A stretch of DNA of 64,000 nt from CAVPUA01 sp963828015 (GTDB lineage Bacteria; Actinomycetota; Actinomycetes; Mycobacteriales; Jatrophihabitantaceae), in the NCBI GenBank assembly GCA_963828015.1, contig CAWHCD010000006.1, positions 620,001 to 684,000 on the forward strand, written 5' to 3'. The position numbers and the translations under genes are program-made. The notes under the pieces were generated by a model. That model was not told the origin of the DNA. It saw only the letters and a program-made list of their open reading frames with translations, and searched no databases. This document shows positions 6,952-15,220 of the stretch, in pieces (position 1 is the first letter of the stretch; each line of letters starts with the position of its first letter).

Positions 6952-8384
6952 GGGTCCGGTTCTGCCCTTCGCCGACCGGCAACCCGCACGTCGGCATGGT
7001 CCGCACCGCGCTGTTCAACTGGGCCCACGCCCGCCATCACGGAGCGACCTTCGTCTTCCGCATCGAGGACACCGACGCCGCGCGCGATTCCGAGCAGAGC
7101 TATCAGGATCTGCTGGCCGCGATGCACTGGCTGGGTCTGGAATGGGACGAGGGGCCGGAGGTCGGCGGCCCGTACGGGCCGTATCGCCAGAGCGAGCGCC
7201 TGGACATCTACGCCGACGTCGTGGCCCGGTTGCAGGCCGGCGGCCACCTCTACGAGTCGTTCACCACGCCCGAGGAGACCGAAGCCCGACACCGCGCCCT
7301 GGGTCGTGACCCCAAGCTGGGCTACGACAACTTCGACCGGATGCTGACCGATGCGCAGCGCGCCGCCTACCGGGCCGAGGGCCGAGCCCCGGTGCTGCGG
7401 CTGCGGATGCCCGATGAGGATCTGGCCTGGACCGACCTCGTCCGGGGCGAGGTGAGCTTCGCGGCCGCCAGCGTGCCCGACTTCGTGGTCGTGCGCGCCA
7501 ACGGCGACCCGCTGTACACCCTGGTCAATCCGGTCGACGACGCGCTGATGAAGATCACCCACGTCCTGCGCGGTGAGGATCTGCTGCCCTCGACCCCGCG
7601 TCAGTTGGCGCTCTATCGCGCGTTGATCGACATCGGCGTCACCGACTTCACGCCCGAGTTCGGTCACCTTCCTTACGTGATGGGGGAGGGGAACAAGAAG
7701 CTGTCCAAGCGCGACCCCACGTCCTCGCTGAACCTCTACCGCGAGCAGGGGTATGTCCCCGAGGGGCTGCTGAACTACCTGGCGCTGCTCGGCTGGTCGA
7801 TCGCCGATGATCACGACATCTTCTCCCTGGCCGAGATGGTCGAGGCGTTCGACGTCTCACAGGTCAACGCCAATCCGGCCCGCTTCGACCCGAAGAAGTG
7901 CGAGTCGATCAACGCGACGCACATCCGCCAGCTCGACCCGGCCGACTTCGCCGCGCGCCTGGTGGCCCAGAACGGTGGCGCCCAGGCCGCGGTGATCACC
8001 GCGGCCGCGCCGCTGGTCCAGGAGCGGATTCAGACCCTCGGCGAGGGGATCGTGCTGCTGGGCTTCCTCTTGCAGGATGACATCGCGGTCGACCCCGCGG
8101 CCGCGGCCAAGACGCTCAGCGATGCCGGTCTGACCGTCGTGACTGCGGCACTGGCCGCCCTGGAGCCGATCGAGTGGTCGGTCGGTGCGATCGAGGTGGC
8201 GCTGCAGACCAGCCTCGTCGACGGCCTCGGGCTCAAGCCCCGCAACGCCTACGGCCCGATCCGGGTCGCGGTGACCGGCTCTACCGTGTCACCCCCGCTG
8301 TTCGAATCCCTCGAGCTGCTGGGCCGCGAGCGATCGCTGGCCCGGCTGCGCGCCGTGTTGGAAGGCCCCGATTCCGTCCGGTAG
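6948..8384 (+). CDS. gltX: Glutamate--tRNA ligase
   Basis: This 478-aa class I aminoacyl-tRNA synthetase charges tRNA-Glu. The HIGH-type motif appears as FCPSPTGNPHVGMVRTALFNW (split here by meaning: active-site PTGNPHVG at residues 8-15). KLSKRD lies at about residues 250-255. The Rossmann catalytic core is followed by the helical anticodon-binding half. It overlaps the FAH gene by ATGA and is followed at once by genes for tRNA-Gln and tRNA-Glu. Whether it is discriminating, or also charges tRNA-Gln for GatCAB amidation, cannot be decided from this window. Confidence 0.97.
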   Translation: MRVRFCPSPTGNPHVGMVRTALFNWAHARHHGATFVFRIEDTDAARDSEQSYQDLLAAMHWLGLEWDEGPEVGGPYGPYRQSERLDIYADVVARLQAGGHLYESFTTPEETEARHRALGRDPKLGYDNFDRMLTDAQRAAYRAEGRAPVLRLRMPDEDLAWTDLVRGEVSFAAASVPDFVVVRANGDPLYTLVNPVDDALMKITHVLRGEDLLPSTPRQLALYRALIDIGVTDFTPEFGHLPYVMGEGNKKLSKRDPTSSLNLYREQGYVPEGLLNYLALLGWSIADDHDIFSLAEMVEAFDVSQVNANPARFDPKKCESINATHIRQLDPADFAARLVAQNGGAQAAVITAAAPLVQERIQTLGEGIVLLGFLLQDDIAVDPAAAAKTLSDAGLTVVTAALAALEPIEWSVGAIEVALQTSLVDGLGLKPRNAYGPIRVAVTGSTVSPPLFESLELLGRERSLARLRAVLEGPDSVR

Positions 8385-8416
8385 AGTCTCGTGACGGCCC
8401 GCTGCGCGGGTCGCTG

Positions 8417-8488
8417 TGGGGTATGGGGTAATTGGCAGCCCAAGTGATTCTGATTCACTTAGTCTAGGTTCGAGTCCTGGTACCCCAG
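8417..8488 (+). tRNA. tRNA-Gln (CUG)
   Basis: The 72-nt cloverleaf has acceptor arms TGGGGTA (8417-8423) and TACCCCA (8481-8487) with discriminator G8488. The anticodon stem is AGTGA/TCACT and the loop TTCTGAT places CTG at 8450-8452. The T arm contains GGTTCGAGTCC. CCA is not encoded. It lies 32 nt after gltX and 18 nt before tRNA-Glu. Confidence 0.95.
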
Positions 8489-8506
8489 CGCACGGATATT
8501 TTCTAG

Positions 8507-8579
8507 GGCCCCATCGTCTAGTGGCCTAGGACGCCGCCCTCTCAAGGCGGTAGCACGGGTTCGAATCCCGTTGGGGCTA
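8507..8579 (+). tRNA. tRNA-Glu (CUC)
   Basis: The 73-nt cloverleaf has acceptor arms GGCCCCA (8507-8513) and TGGGGCT (8572-8578) with a terminal G-U pair and discriminator A8579. The anticodon stem CCGCC/GGCGG encloses the loop CTCTCAA, with CTC at 8541-8543. The T arm is GGGTTCGAATCCC. CCA is not encoded. It is paired with tRNA-Gln behind gltX, the enzyme that charges it. Confidence 0.95.
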
Positions 8580-8601
8580 CAAACAGTTACACCGGCACGG
8601 T

Positions 8602-9051
8602 TCAGATGTAGCGGGCGGCCGGCAGGATGTCGCCGTTGGCGTCGTGCTGGGCCTTCGCCGCCTCGACCGATTCCCGGCCGCCGTAGATCGTCAGCGCGTA
8701 GATGACGAGCGAGCCGAGCAGGATGTAGGTCAGCGACCAGACCGGGTAGAAGGGCATCCACCAGATCGCGCTGAAGACCAGCAGCCCACCGCCGACCATG
8801 CCGACCCAGCGGCTGAACTGGTTGCCGCGGACGACGCCGACCGAGCAGACCAGCAGGATGATGGCCACGATCAGATAGATCCAGCCGTAAGTCTTCAGGT
8901 TGTCCCCGAACAGTGCGCCCGAAAGGCTGTCCGGCAGCGCCGCGTGGGTGCGGAAGGCCCAGATCGAGTCGAAGAAGCGCATGATGGCCGCGAGCCCGAG
9001 GATCGTTCCCGCGAAGAACCGCCAGCCTTCGCCGTTGACCGTTTCGTCCAT
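8602..9051 (-). CDS. DUF7144-like four-TM membrane protein
   Basis: This 149-aa protein has four hydrophobic segments (about residues 9-28, 53-75, 81-98 and 106-124). The segment GEGWRFFAGTILGLAAIMRFFD is broken here into GEGWRFFAG (residues 7-15) and the helix that follows; WIYLIVAIILL starts the second helix. This pattern resembles actinobacterial DUF7144 membrane proteins of unknown function. The ATG at 9051 gives an N-terminus directly before the first helix. It is convergent with the tRNA-Gln/Glu pair and divergent from the 9252 gene, and appears to be a single-gene unit. Confidence 0.75.
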   Translation of the reverse strand: MDETVNGEGWRFFAGTILGLAAIMRFFDSIWAFRTHAALPDSLSGALFGDNLKTYGWIYLIVAIILLVCSVGVVRGNQFSRWVGMVGGGLLVFSAIWWMPFYPVWSLTYILLGSLVIYALTIYGGRESVEAAKAQHDANGDILPAARYI

Positions 9052-9251
9052 GGCAGAACCCCGTTCGTGAGTCGTTGTCGATCAAGTCCGAGTGGTCGGG
9101 CCGAGCGTGACACCTCTTGCCCGCGCCGGCCTCATCCGCGGAGGGTGAGGCGGCGCGGTCGGCAGCATTGCGTCGGCTGCACCGAGTTGGTATCAAGGAC
9201 GAGCAGAAGGCGACGCGCCCATGCGTGGCCCTGAGTTGACGGGACGAAGAC

Positions 9252-9494
9252 ATGACGGCAGAGGCCGACGCCATCCGTGAGCTGAACACTGCCACGGCAG
9301 AGCTGAAGCAAGCCCAGAACGACGTCGAGCGGTTGCGCGCGGGGGCGGCCTTCAACTCCGAGAATCCCCTGCCGCGGGAGGTCATCCGGGTGGCCGATGC
9401 ATATGTCGATCTGGGACGGGCGGCGCAGCGATACGCCACCCGTGCGCGGGCGGTCGCCGACGTGATGCGGGCAGCCCAAGGGGCCGGCGTCTAG
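9252..9494 (+). CDS. Small helical hypothetical protein (80 aa)
   Basis: The protein is short, charged and almost entirely helical. The first half (AIRELNTATAELKQAQNDVE) has coiled-coil character. A central NPLPREVIRVADAY segment leads to a second amphipathic helix rich in Ala and Arg. There is no signal peptide or membrane segment. The purine-rich GGGACGAAG sits 5 nt before the ATG and supports real translation, and codon usage matches the neighbours. I do not recognise a family. It is followed by a hairpin and then a DoxX-like gene. Confidence 0.6.
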   Translation: MTAEADAIRELNTATAELKQAQNDVERLRAGAAFNSENPLPREVIRVADAYVDLGRAAQRYATRARAVADVMRAAQGAGV

Positions 9495-9508
9495 CCCCTC
9501 GCGGTTTA

Positions 9509-9528
9509 GCCCGCCCCCAAAGGCGGGC
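9509..9528 (+). terminator. GC-rich hairpin after the 80-aa gene
   Basis: GCCCGCC (9509-9515) and GGCGGGC (9522-9528) form a perfect 7-bp stem around a CCCAAA loop, 15 nt after the preceding stop codon. There is no T run. It is either a terminator of the T-less type or a structure in the 5' leader of the next gene, whose ATG is 12 nt downstream. Confidence 0.45.
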
Positions 9529-9539
9529 ATAGTGGAGTC

Positions 9540-9983
9540 ATGAGTCTTGCAACCCGCCTTCGCCGTGCGCCCGGACGGGCCGCCGCCGGCGCCATGATCG
9601 TGAACGCCGGCCTGACCAAGCTGAAGGCTGACGACGCGACGGCGGCGGCGGTGCACGGTATGGCGGCCGGCACCTATCCGTTCCTGGCCAAGGTGGAGCC
9701 CAAGCAGTTCGTCAGGGCGCTCGCGATCGGTGAGATCGCGCTCGGCTCGGCCCTGCTGCTGCCCATCGTCCCGGCCGGCCTGGTCGGAGTCGGCTTGACC
9801 GGCTTCTCCGGCGGCCTGCTCGGCATGTGGTGGCGCACGCCGGGAATGCACGAAACAGGCAGTTTGCGTCCGACCCAGCAGGGGACCGCCATCGCCAAGG
9901 ATGTCTGGATGCTCGGGATCGGGCTCGGGTTGGTCGCTGACGCGCTCACCCACGAGGCCCGGATCACCCGCACCGAGGAGTAG
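9540..9983 (+). CDS. DoxX-like membrane protein
   Basis: This 147-aa protein has a basic N-terminus (TRLRRAPGRAAAGAMIVNAGLTK) given here as TRLRRAPGR plus the first hydrophobic stretch. Further helices lie near residues 57-75, 78-96 and 121-138. The arrangement resembles the four-helix DoxX/DoxD fold. DoxX-like proteins in actinobacteria are linked to redox and membrane stress responses, but no specific function can be assigned here. It lies 62 nt upstream of lon; the heat-shock operator in that gap suggests lon has its own promoter rather than being co-transcribed. Confidence 0.65.
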   Translation: MSLATRLRRAPGRAAAGAMIVNAGLTKLKADDATAAAVHGMAAGTYPFLAKVEPKQFVRALAIGEIALGSALLLPIVPAGLVGVGLTGFSGGLLGMWWRTPGMHETGSLRPTQQGTAIAKDVWMLGIGLGLVADALTHEARITRTEE

Positions 9984-10006
9984 GGAACACGCAGCCCTCC
10001 AGATGA

Positions 10007-10027
10007 GTTGAGCGAGACAGACTCAAC
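10007..10027 (+). promoter_or_regulatory. HAIR operator (HspR-type) upstream of lon
   Basis: The sequence is GTTGAGC-GAGACAG-ACTCAAC: two 7-nt half-sites with a 7-nt spacer. The known HAIR consensus bound by HspR is CTTGAGT-N7-ACTCAAG. The left half matches at 5 of 7 positions and the right half at 6 of 7, with exact spacing. It lies 18 nt before the lon GTG. lon is an established member of the HspR/HAIR heat-shock regulon in Streptomyces. An outer pair CCCTCCA (9995-10001) / TGGAGGG (10031-10037) could extend this into a hairpin that covers the RBS. Confidence 0.75.
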
Positions 10028-10045
10028 CCTTGGAGGGTGAACGAA

Positions 10046-12370
10046 GTGACTGAAACCTTGAACCTGCCGGTCTTGTCATTGACTGACCAGGTGGTGTTGC
10101 CCGGCATGGTCGTGCCGGTCGAATTGGACGAAAAGGCGCAGGCCGTCATCGACGCCGCCCGCGCTGGGAGCGACTCTCGAGTGCTGCTTGCCCCGCGATT
10201 GCCCGACCGTTACGCCAGCTTCGGCACCATGGCCACGATCGAGCAGCTGGGCCGGCTGCCCGGCGGTGGCCCGGCGGCGGTGCTACGGGCCGAGACCCGG
10301 GCCCGCATCGGGCACGGCGTGACCGGCCCGGGCACGGCGCTCTGGGTCCAGGTCGAGCTCGTCGAGGACGCGCCGGCCACCGAGCGGGCCCACGAGCTGG
10401 CCCAGGAGTACCGGGGCTTGGTGATCAGCGTGCTCGAACGGCGCAACGCCTGGCAGATCATCGATTCGGTCAAGGCGGTCACCGATCCGTCGGCGCTGGC
10501 CGACCTGTCGGGCTGGGCGTCCTACCTGTCCGTCGAGCACAAGCGCGAGGTGCTCGAGACCCCCGACGTGGAGACCCGGCTGACCAGCCTGATCGGCTGG
10601 ACCCGCGAGCACCTGGCCGAGGTCGAGGTCAGCGACAAGATTCGTGAAGACGTCCGCGAAGGCATGGACAAGAGCCAGCGCGAGTTTCTGCTGCGCCAGC
10701 AGTTGGCCGCGATCCGCAAGGAGCTGGGCGAGGACGAGCCCGACGGGGCCGATGACTACCGCGGCCGGGTCGAGGCGGCGCCGCTTCCCGACAACGTGCG
10801 CGAAGCCGCGTTGCGCGAGGTCGGCAAGCTCGAACGGGCCAGCGATCAGAGCCCGGAGTCGGGCTGGATCCGGACCTGGTTGGACACGGTTCTCGACCTG
10901 CCCTGGGGCGAACGCACGACCGACCGCACCGACGTCTCGGCCGCCCGGGCCGTGCTCGATGCCGACCATCACGGCCTGGATGACGTCAAGGACCGCATCG
11001 TGGAGTACCTGGCTGTGCGTTCTCGGCGGGCGGCGCGCGGGCTCGAGGTCGTCGGCGGTCGCGGATCGGGTGCGGTGCTGGCCCTGGCCGGCCCGCCCGG
11101 AGTCGGCAAGACCTCCCTGGGCGAGTCAGTGGCCCGGGCGCTGGATCGCAAGTTCGTGCGCGTCGCCCTTGGCGGCGTGCGTGACGAGGCCGAGATCCGT
11201 GGTCACCGACGTACCTACGTCGGTGCCTTGCCCGGACGAATCGTGCGGGCGATAGCCGAGGCGGGCACGATGAACCCGGTCGTACTGCTCGACGAGGTCG
11301 ACAAGCTGGGGGCCGACTACCGCGGTGATCCCGCGGCGGCCCTGCTCGAGGTGCTCGATCCGGCGCAGAACCACACGTTCCGCGACCACTACCTCGATCT
11401 GGACCTCGATCTGTCCGACGTCTTGTTCATCGCCACGGCGAACACGCTCGAGACGATCCCGGCCGCGTTGCTGGACCGGATGGAGCTGGTCACGATCGAT
11501 GGCTACACCGAGGACGACAAGGTGGTCATCGCACGGGATCACCTGTTGCCGCGGCAACTGGACCGGGCCGCCCTCAGCGGTGACGACGTCGTGATCGATG
11601 ACGAGGCGCTGCGGTTGATCGCGTCGGACTACACGCGGGAAGCGGGCGTCCGGCAGTTGGAGCGGGCGCTGGGCAAGGTCCTGCGCAAGGTGGCGACCGT
11701 ATTGGCCGGTGACCCGGCCGGTCCAATCGTGATCGGCGCCGGACAGCTGCGCGAGTATCTGGGTCGGCCCCGGTTCACGCCGGAGACGGCTGAGCGGACG
11801 AGTGTTCCGGGTGTGGCGACCGGACTGGCCGTCACGGGCATGGGCGGTGACGTGCTGTTCATCGAGGCCGCCTCGGCCGACGGCGAACAGGCCGGACTGA
11901 CCCTGACCGGGCAGCTCGGTGACGTCATGAAGGAGTCCGCGCAGATCGCGTTGTCCTACCTTCGTTCGCACGCCGATCAACTCGGGCTCGACGTCTCCGC
12001 GTTGCAGCGGGGCGTGCACATCCATGTCCCGGCGGGCGCGGTGCCCAAGGACGGGCCGTCGGCGGGCGTCACGATGGTGACGGCGTTGACTTCGCTGGCC
12101 ACCGGACGCCCCGTGCGCAGTGACGTCGGGATGACCGGAGAAGTGACGCTGAACGGTCGGGTACTGCCGATCGGCGGGGTGAAGCAGAAGTTGCTCGCCG
12201 CGCAACGAGCCGGGTTGAAGACCATCTTCCTGCCGGCCCGTAACGAGCCCGATCTGGACGACGTTCCCGCGGAGGTTCGTGCGGCCCTCGAGATCCGCCT
12301 GGTCGGCGACGTGGCCGACATCCTGGCTCTCGCCCTGGAAGGCGAGGCGGCGGTCGCGCAGGCCGCCTGA
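10046..12370 (+). CDS. lon: ATP-dependent Lon protease
   Basis: This 774-aa soluble AAA+ serine protease degrades damaged and regulatory proteins. The N-terminal substrate-binding domain spans about residues 1-200. Walker A is GPPGVGKTS near residue 349 and Walker B is VVLLDEVDKLG near 412. The protease domain holds the catalytic Ser in PKDGPSAGVTM near residue 672 and the catalytic Lys in GGVKQKLLAA near 715. The frame is open from GTG 10037, but GTG 10046 is chosen because GGAGGG (10032-10037) then stands 8 nt upstream. An HspR operator lies immediately before it, so heat-shock induction by derepression is expected. A strong hairpin ends the transcript. Confidence 0.96.
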   Translation: MTETLNLPVLSLTDQVVLPGMVVPVELDEKAQAVIDAARAGSDSRVLLAPRLPDRYASFGTMATIEQLGRLPGGGPAAVLRAETRARIGHGVTGPGTALWVQVELVEDAPATERAHELAQEYRGLVISVLERRNAWQIIDSVKAVTDPSALADLSGWASYLSVEHKREVLETPDVETRLTSLIGWTREHLAEVEVSDKIREDVREGMDKSQREFLLRQQLAAIRKELGEDEPDGADDYRGRVEAAPLPDNVREAALREVGKLERASDQSPESGWIRTWLDTVLDLPWGERTTDRTDVSAARAVLDADHHGLDDVKDRIVEYLAVRSRRAARGLEVVGGRGSGAVLALAGPPGVGKTSLGESVARALDRKFVRVALGGVRDEAEIRGHRRTYVGALPGRIVRAIAEAGTMNPVVLLDEVDKLGADYRGDPAAALLEVLDPAQNHTFRDHYLDLDLDLSDVLFIATANTLETIPAALLDRMELVTIDGYTEDDKVVIARDHLLPRQLDRAALSGDDVVIDDEALRLIASDYTREAGVRQLERALGKVLRKVATVLAGDPAGPIVIGAGQLREYLGRPRFTPETAERTSVPGVATGLAVTGMGGDVLFIEAASADGEQAGLTLTGQLGDVMKESAQIALSYLRSHADQLGLDVSALQRGVHIHVPAGAVPKDGPSAGVTMVTALTSLATGRPVRSDVGMTGEVTLNGRVLPIGGVKQKLLAAQRAGLKTIFLPARNEPDLDDVPAEVRAALEIRLVGDVADILALALEGEAAVAQAA

Positions 12371-12383
12371 GTAGTCCTCGAGA

Positions 12384-13211
12384 TCAGCGTGACTCGGCCC
12401 GGCGCACTTCGCGCCGGGCCGAGTCACGTGTGCGTAGCGCGGCTTGGTGCTCGGCCTTAGCCCCGGCCAGCGCCTGCTTGCTCAGCTCGAGTGCCTTCGC
12501 AGCCGCGTCCAGGGCCTTGGCGGCATCGTCTACCTGAGCCTGGGCCTGCTCCAGCTTGGCCGCGCTCGAGTTCAGCGCGGCTTCGGTTCGCACCACCGCA
12601 CGCTCGGCGAGCGCGGCCCGAGCCAAGGCCTCCTGGAGCTCGGGGCTCTCCGGTCGCGGGTCGCTCGACCTTTGGGCCGCGGGCACCGAGCGCAGTTGCA
12701 CTCGCTTGATTGCCGGCAGCTGGTCGGGAAGCGCGACGGCGCCGGCCAGCTCGACCGGGTCCAGGCCGGTGGCGGTCAAGGCCCGGATCAGTCGCCCGGA
12801 GCGGATGGCCCCGGCGGCGGCCGGGTCGAGCACGGCGGCGTCGAGTGTAGAGTAGAGCTCGCGACCGACGGCGTCGCTCACCTGGTGCCCCTGGCCGGCA
12901 CTTGCGCTCAGCTCGCCCACCAGCTCGCGGCGGCGCCCGGACAGTGAGCGCAGCCGCTCGCCGTCGCCGTTCAATTGGGCCTCTCGCAGGGCCGAGCCCA
13001 CCTCGATCAGCTGATCCAGGTCATCGGGCTGACGTCGAGCGAGGGTGTTGATGAGCCAGGCGCTCGTCGACGGCTTGCGCAGGGCCTTGATCGCCGGCGC
13101 GAGGTCGGTCCCCTTGGCCGCGCTCAGCGCCTTGGCCCGGGCGGCCGTGAACTCGGCTGGGGCGAGGGCATACAACTCGTCCGCGACCTGAGTGATCTCC
13201 TCGCCGTTCAC
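12384..13211 (-). CDS. Conserved actinobacterial hypothetical protein with C-terminal coiled coil
   Basis: The protein has 275 aa. The N-terminal part (EITQVADELYALAPAEF, then a KALRKPSTSAWLIN segment near residues 44-57) is globular and helical. From about residue 195 the sequence is a long Ala/Glu/Gln-rich coiled coil, and the tail is basic (ARREVRRAESR). There is no signal peptide, TM segment or catalytic motif. I know it only as a conserved hypothetical of this phylum. Translation is assumed from GTG 13211. The final codons form one arm of the lon terminator hairpin. The next upstream gene on this strand (DUF2510) ends 4 nt away, so the two are probably co-transcribed. Confidence 0.7.
   Translation of the reverse strand: MNGEEITQVADELYALAPAEFTAARAKALSAAKGTDLAPAIKALRKPSTSAWLINTLARRQPDDLDQLIEVGSALREAQLNGDGERLRSLSGRRRELVGELSASAGQGHQVSDAVGRELYSTLDAAVLDPAAAGAIRSGRLIRALTATGLDPVELAGAVALPDQLPAIKRVQLRSVPAAQRSSDPRPESPELQEALARAALAERAVVRTEAALNSSAAKLEQAQAQVDDAAKALDAAAKALELSKQALAGAKAEHQAALRTRDSARREVRRAESR
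12388..12428. terminator. 18-bp perfect hairpin between lon and the convergent gene
   Basis: Two 18-nt arms (12388-12405 and 12411-12428) are perfectly complementary around a 5-nt loop (ACTTC). The stem starts CGTGACTCGG and is very GC-rich. It lies 18 nt after the lon stop and inside the last codons of the minus-strand gene, so it can act as a terminator for lon and, read from the other side, at the 3' end of that gene. No T run is present. Confidence 0.75.
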
Positions 13212-13215
13212 GCCC

Positions 13216-13581
13216 CTAATGCGCGAGGTGGACCAGCGAGATGATGATCGCGATCGCGGCGAACACCGCCGCCAGCGGCGCCAGGCGCTCCTTGCGGTTG
13301 AAGGCGCGCACGGTCATGAGCACCGGGAAGATGCCCAGGAGCGCAATCCGCGCCTCTACCGCCAGCAGCACATAGATGACGCTGACGATCATGGTGATTC
13401 CGGACAGCTTGTTCTGCTGCCAGAGCGTCTGCGGGCCGCTTGCCGCCGGCGCGGCATAGGGCGACACGGGCGCCGGGCCGAACGCGGGCCGAAGTTGGTC
13501 GGTCCACTGGGCGCCGTCCCAGAACCGCACCAGCTGGGCGTTCTGCGGGTCCGGGTACCAACCCGGTGCAACCATCGTCAT
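13216..13581 (-). CDS. DUF2510 domain membrane protein
   Basis: This 121-aa protein has an N-terminal DUF2510 motif (PGWYPDPQNAQLVRFWDGAQW, in short GWYPDP then RFWDG-QWT), a tryptophan-rich module common on actinobacterial membrane proteins. It is followed by a Pro/Ala linker and two or three hydrophobic helices (about residues 62-112). The ATG at 13581 is chosen because GAGGAGAG stands just upstream; the frame continues to 13602 without an RBS. The function is unknown. It forms a short unit with the coiled-coil gene downstream. Confidence 0.8.
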   Translation of the reverse strand: MTMVAPGWYPDPQNAQLVRFWDGAQWTDQLRPAFGPAPVSPYAAPAASGPQTLWQQNKLSGITMIVSVIYVLLAVEARIALLGIFPVLMTVRAFNRKERLAPLAAVFAAIAIIISLVHLAH

Positions 13582-13638
13582 GGCTCTCCTCGGTCCGGCC
13601 AACTTAGCGGAGATCTTACTCTGCGCAATTACGTGCCG

Positions 13639-15220
13639 TCAGGCGCCGGCGACCAGGCGGGCGAGGTGGCGGGGCGGGGGACTGCCGTGGGCCAGCACCT
13701 CGTCGAAGTGCGTCCGCCCGCGCAGCGTCGGCGCAAGTTCGGCGTAGCCGACGAAGTAGGTCGAGAGCTGGCACGAGGACAGCTGCGCGCGCCGCCACTT
13801 GCCGGCCGCTTCGGCCTCTTCCTGATATCCCCGGTTCATCATCAGCTCCATCGCCTCGGCCTCGGTCATGCCGCCGGCGTGTACCCCGGCATCGAGCAGG
13901 GCATTGATGGCGCAGCGCAGGGCCATCTTCAGCTGCTGCAGGCGAACGGCGAGCCCACCGTGGCCGGCCTCGGCCATCAGTCGTTCGGCGTGTACCGCCC
14001 AACCCTCGATGAACGGTCCGCTGGCAAAGAGCTGCCGAATGATCGTCGAACCCCGCCAGCGTCGTGCGTGCGCGAGTTGTAGCACGTGTCCGGGCATCGC
14101 CTCGTGCACCGACAGGTCGACCACCATTGCCTTGTTGTACTCGCGGTAGAAACTGGCGACTCGTTCAGCGCTCCAATCCGCGGGCGTCGGGGCGACGGCG
14201 AAGAACGTCGCCCCGCCCTTCTCCAGCGGGCCGGGCGCATCGCAGTAGGCCACCGCGACCCCGCGGCGCGACTCGGGCATGACGATCACCTCGGCCAGCT
14301 CGTCGGGGATCGTGACGAAGCCGAGTTCGCGGACGGCCGCGGTTGCTTGGGCGTAGGCCCGTCGGGCGGTCTGCACGATCGTCTGGTCGTTCGGGGCCAG
14401 GCGTCCGATCTCGTCGAAGGCGGCGCGGAGGTCACCGCCGGCCAGCTCGCGCAGTTGTTCCTCCACCTCGTCCACGCGTTCTTGGGCCATCTCCACGATC
14501 GCGCTCGGCGAGAGGTCGCTGTCGAGCACCAGGTGCAGACGGGCGGCGAACAGTTCGGGCCCCAGGCGCGGGTCGCCCTCGGCGCCCTCGAGCTGTTCGG
14601 CGAGGAACTCGCGATGCTCCTGCAGCGCACGGATGGCTACGGCCTGGGCCGGTTCGACCAGCGCGCGCAGGCCGGGTTCGCTGCCCAGCAGTTCGCTGAC
14701 CTGCGCGCCGGCCAGCCCCAGTGCGCCGTCGGTCTGCACCAGCGCGGTCTCGACGTGAACGCGCGATGGCCGCTGCACCGCCCGTTGGGCCTGCGCCAAC
14801 CGATCGGGCACCTGAGTCAGCCGCGCGGCCAGGGCGCGAAGCCGATCGACTGCCGGCTGGGTGTCGCGGACCAGCAGGGGATACAAGGCGTCGCCGGGCA
14901 GCCAGACCAGCGGATTGCGGGCCGCGCTCGCGCACGACGTCGAGATCCAGCAGCTGTCGGTCGATTCCGTTGCGCAGGATCTCGGCGTCGATCGCATCGT
15001 CGAGATCGAGCGCATCGACGTCGACGGTGTCCAGGGCATCGCGCGACTCGTTCAGCAAGGCGCGCAACTCCCGCTCGCCGTCGTCGGAGTAATCCTCCAG
15101 GCGATCGTCGTAGGCGTGCTCACCGAGGTCGGTAGCCAGCTCCGGGCGCAGGCGCAGTAGCTCGCTCGTGGCGGTACGGGCGATACCTATGAACCGTGAG
15201 CGAGCCGACGACGGCTGCAT
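13639..15220 (-). CDS. DUF885 family metallopeptidase-like protein, one frameshift
   Basis: This is a soluble DUF885-type protein of about 526 aa once the frame is repaired. The N-terminal part, from ATG 15220 (MQPSSARSRFIG), runs to LDLDVVRER. The rest continues in another frame from ARNPLVWLPG. The two join if one base is removed at about 14922-14923 (GGCCGCGC in place of GGCGCGC on the + strand). The zinc-type motif HEAMPGH and the downstream EGWAVHAE, both conserved in this family, are intact. Members are thought to be secreted or cytosolic peptidases, but this one shows no signal peptide. Its ATG overlaps the stop of the upstream minus-strand gene (TGATG), implying coupling. The single indel looks like an assembly error rather than decay. 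Confidence 0.75.

Noticed and set aside
9052..9251. Possible small gene or RNA in the 200-nt divergent gap
   Set aside because: A weak CCTCATCC/GGGTGAGG pairing exists near 9130-9150, but no frame with coding features or clear promoter was seen.
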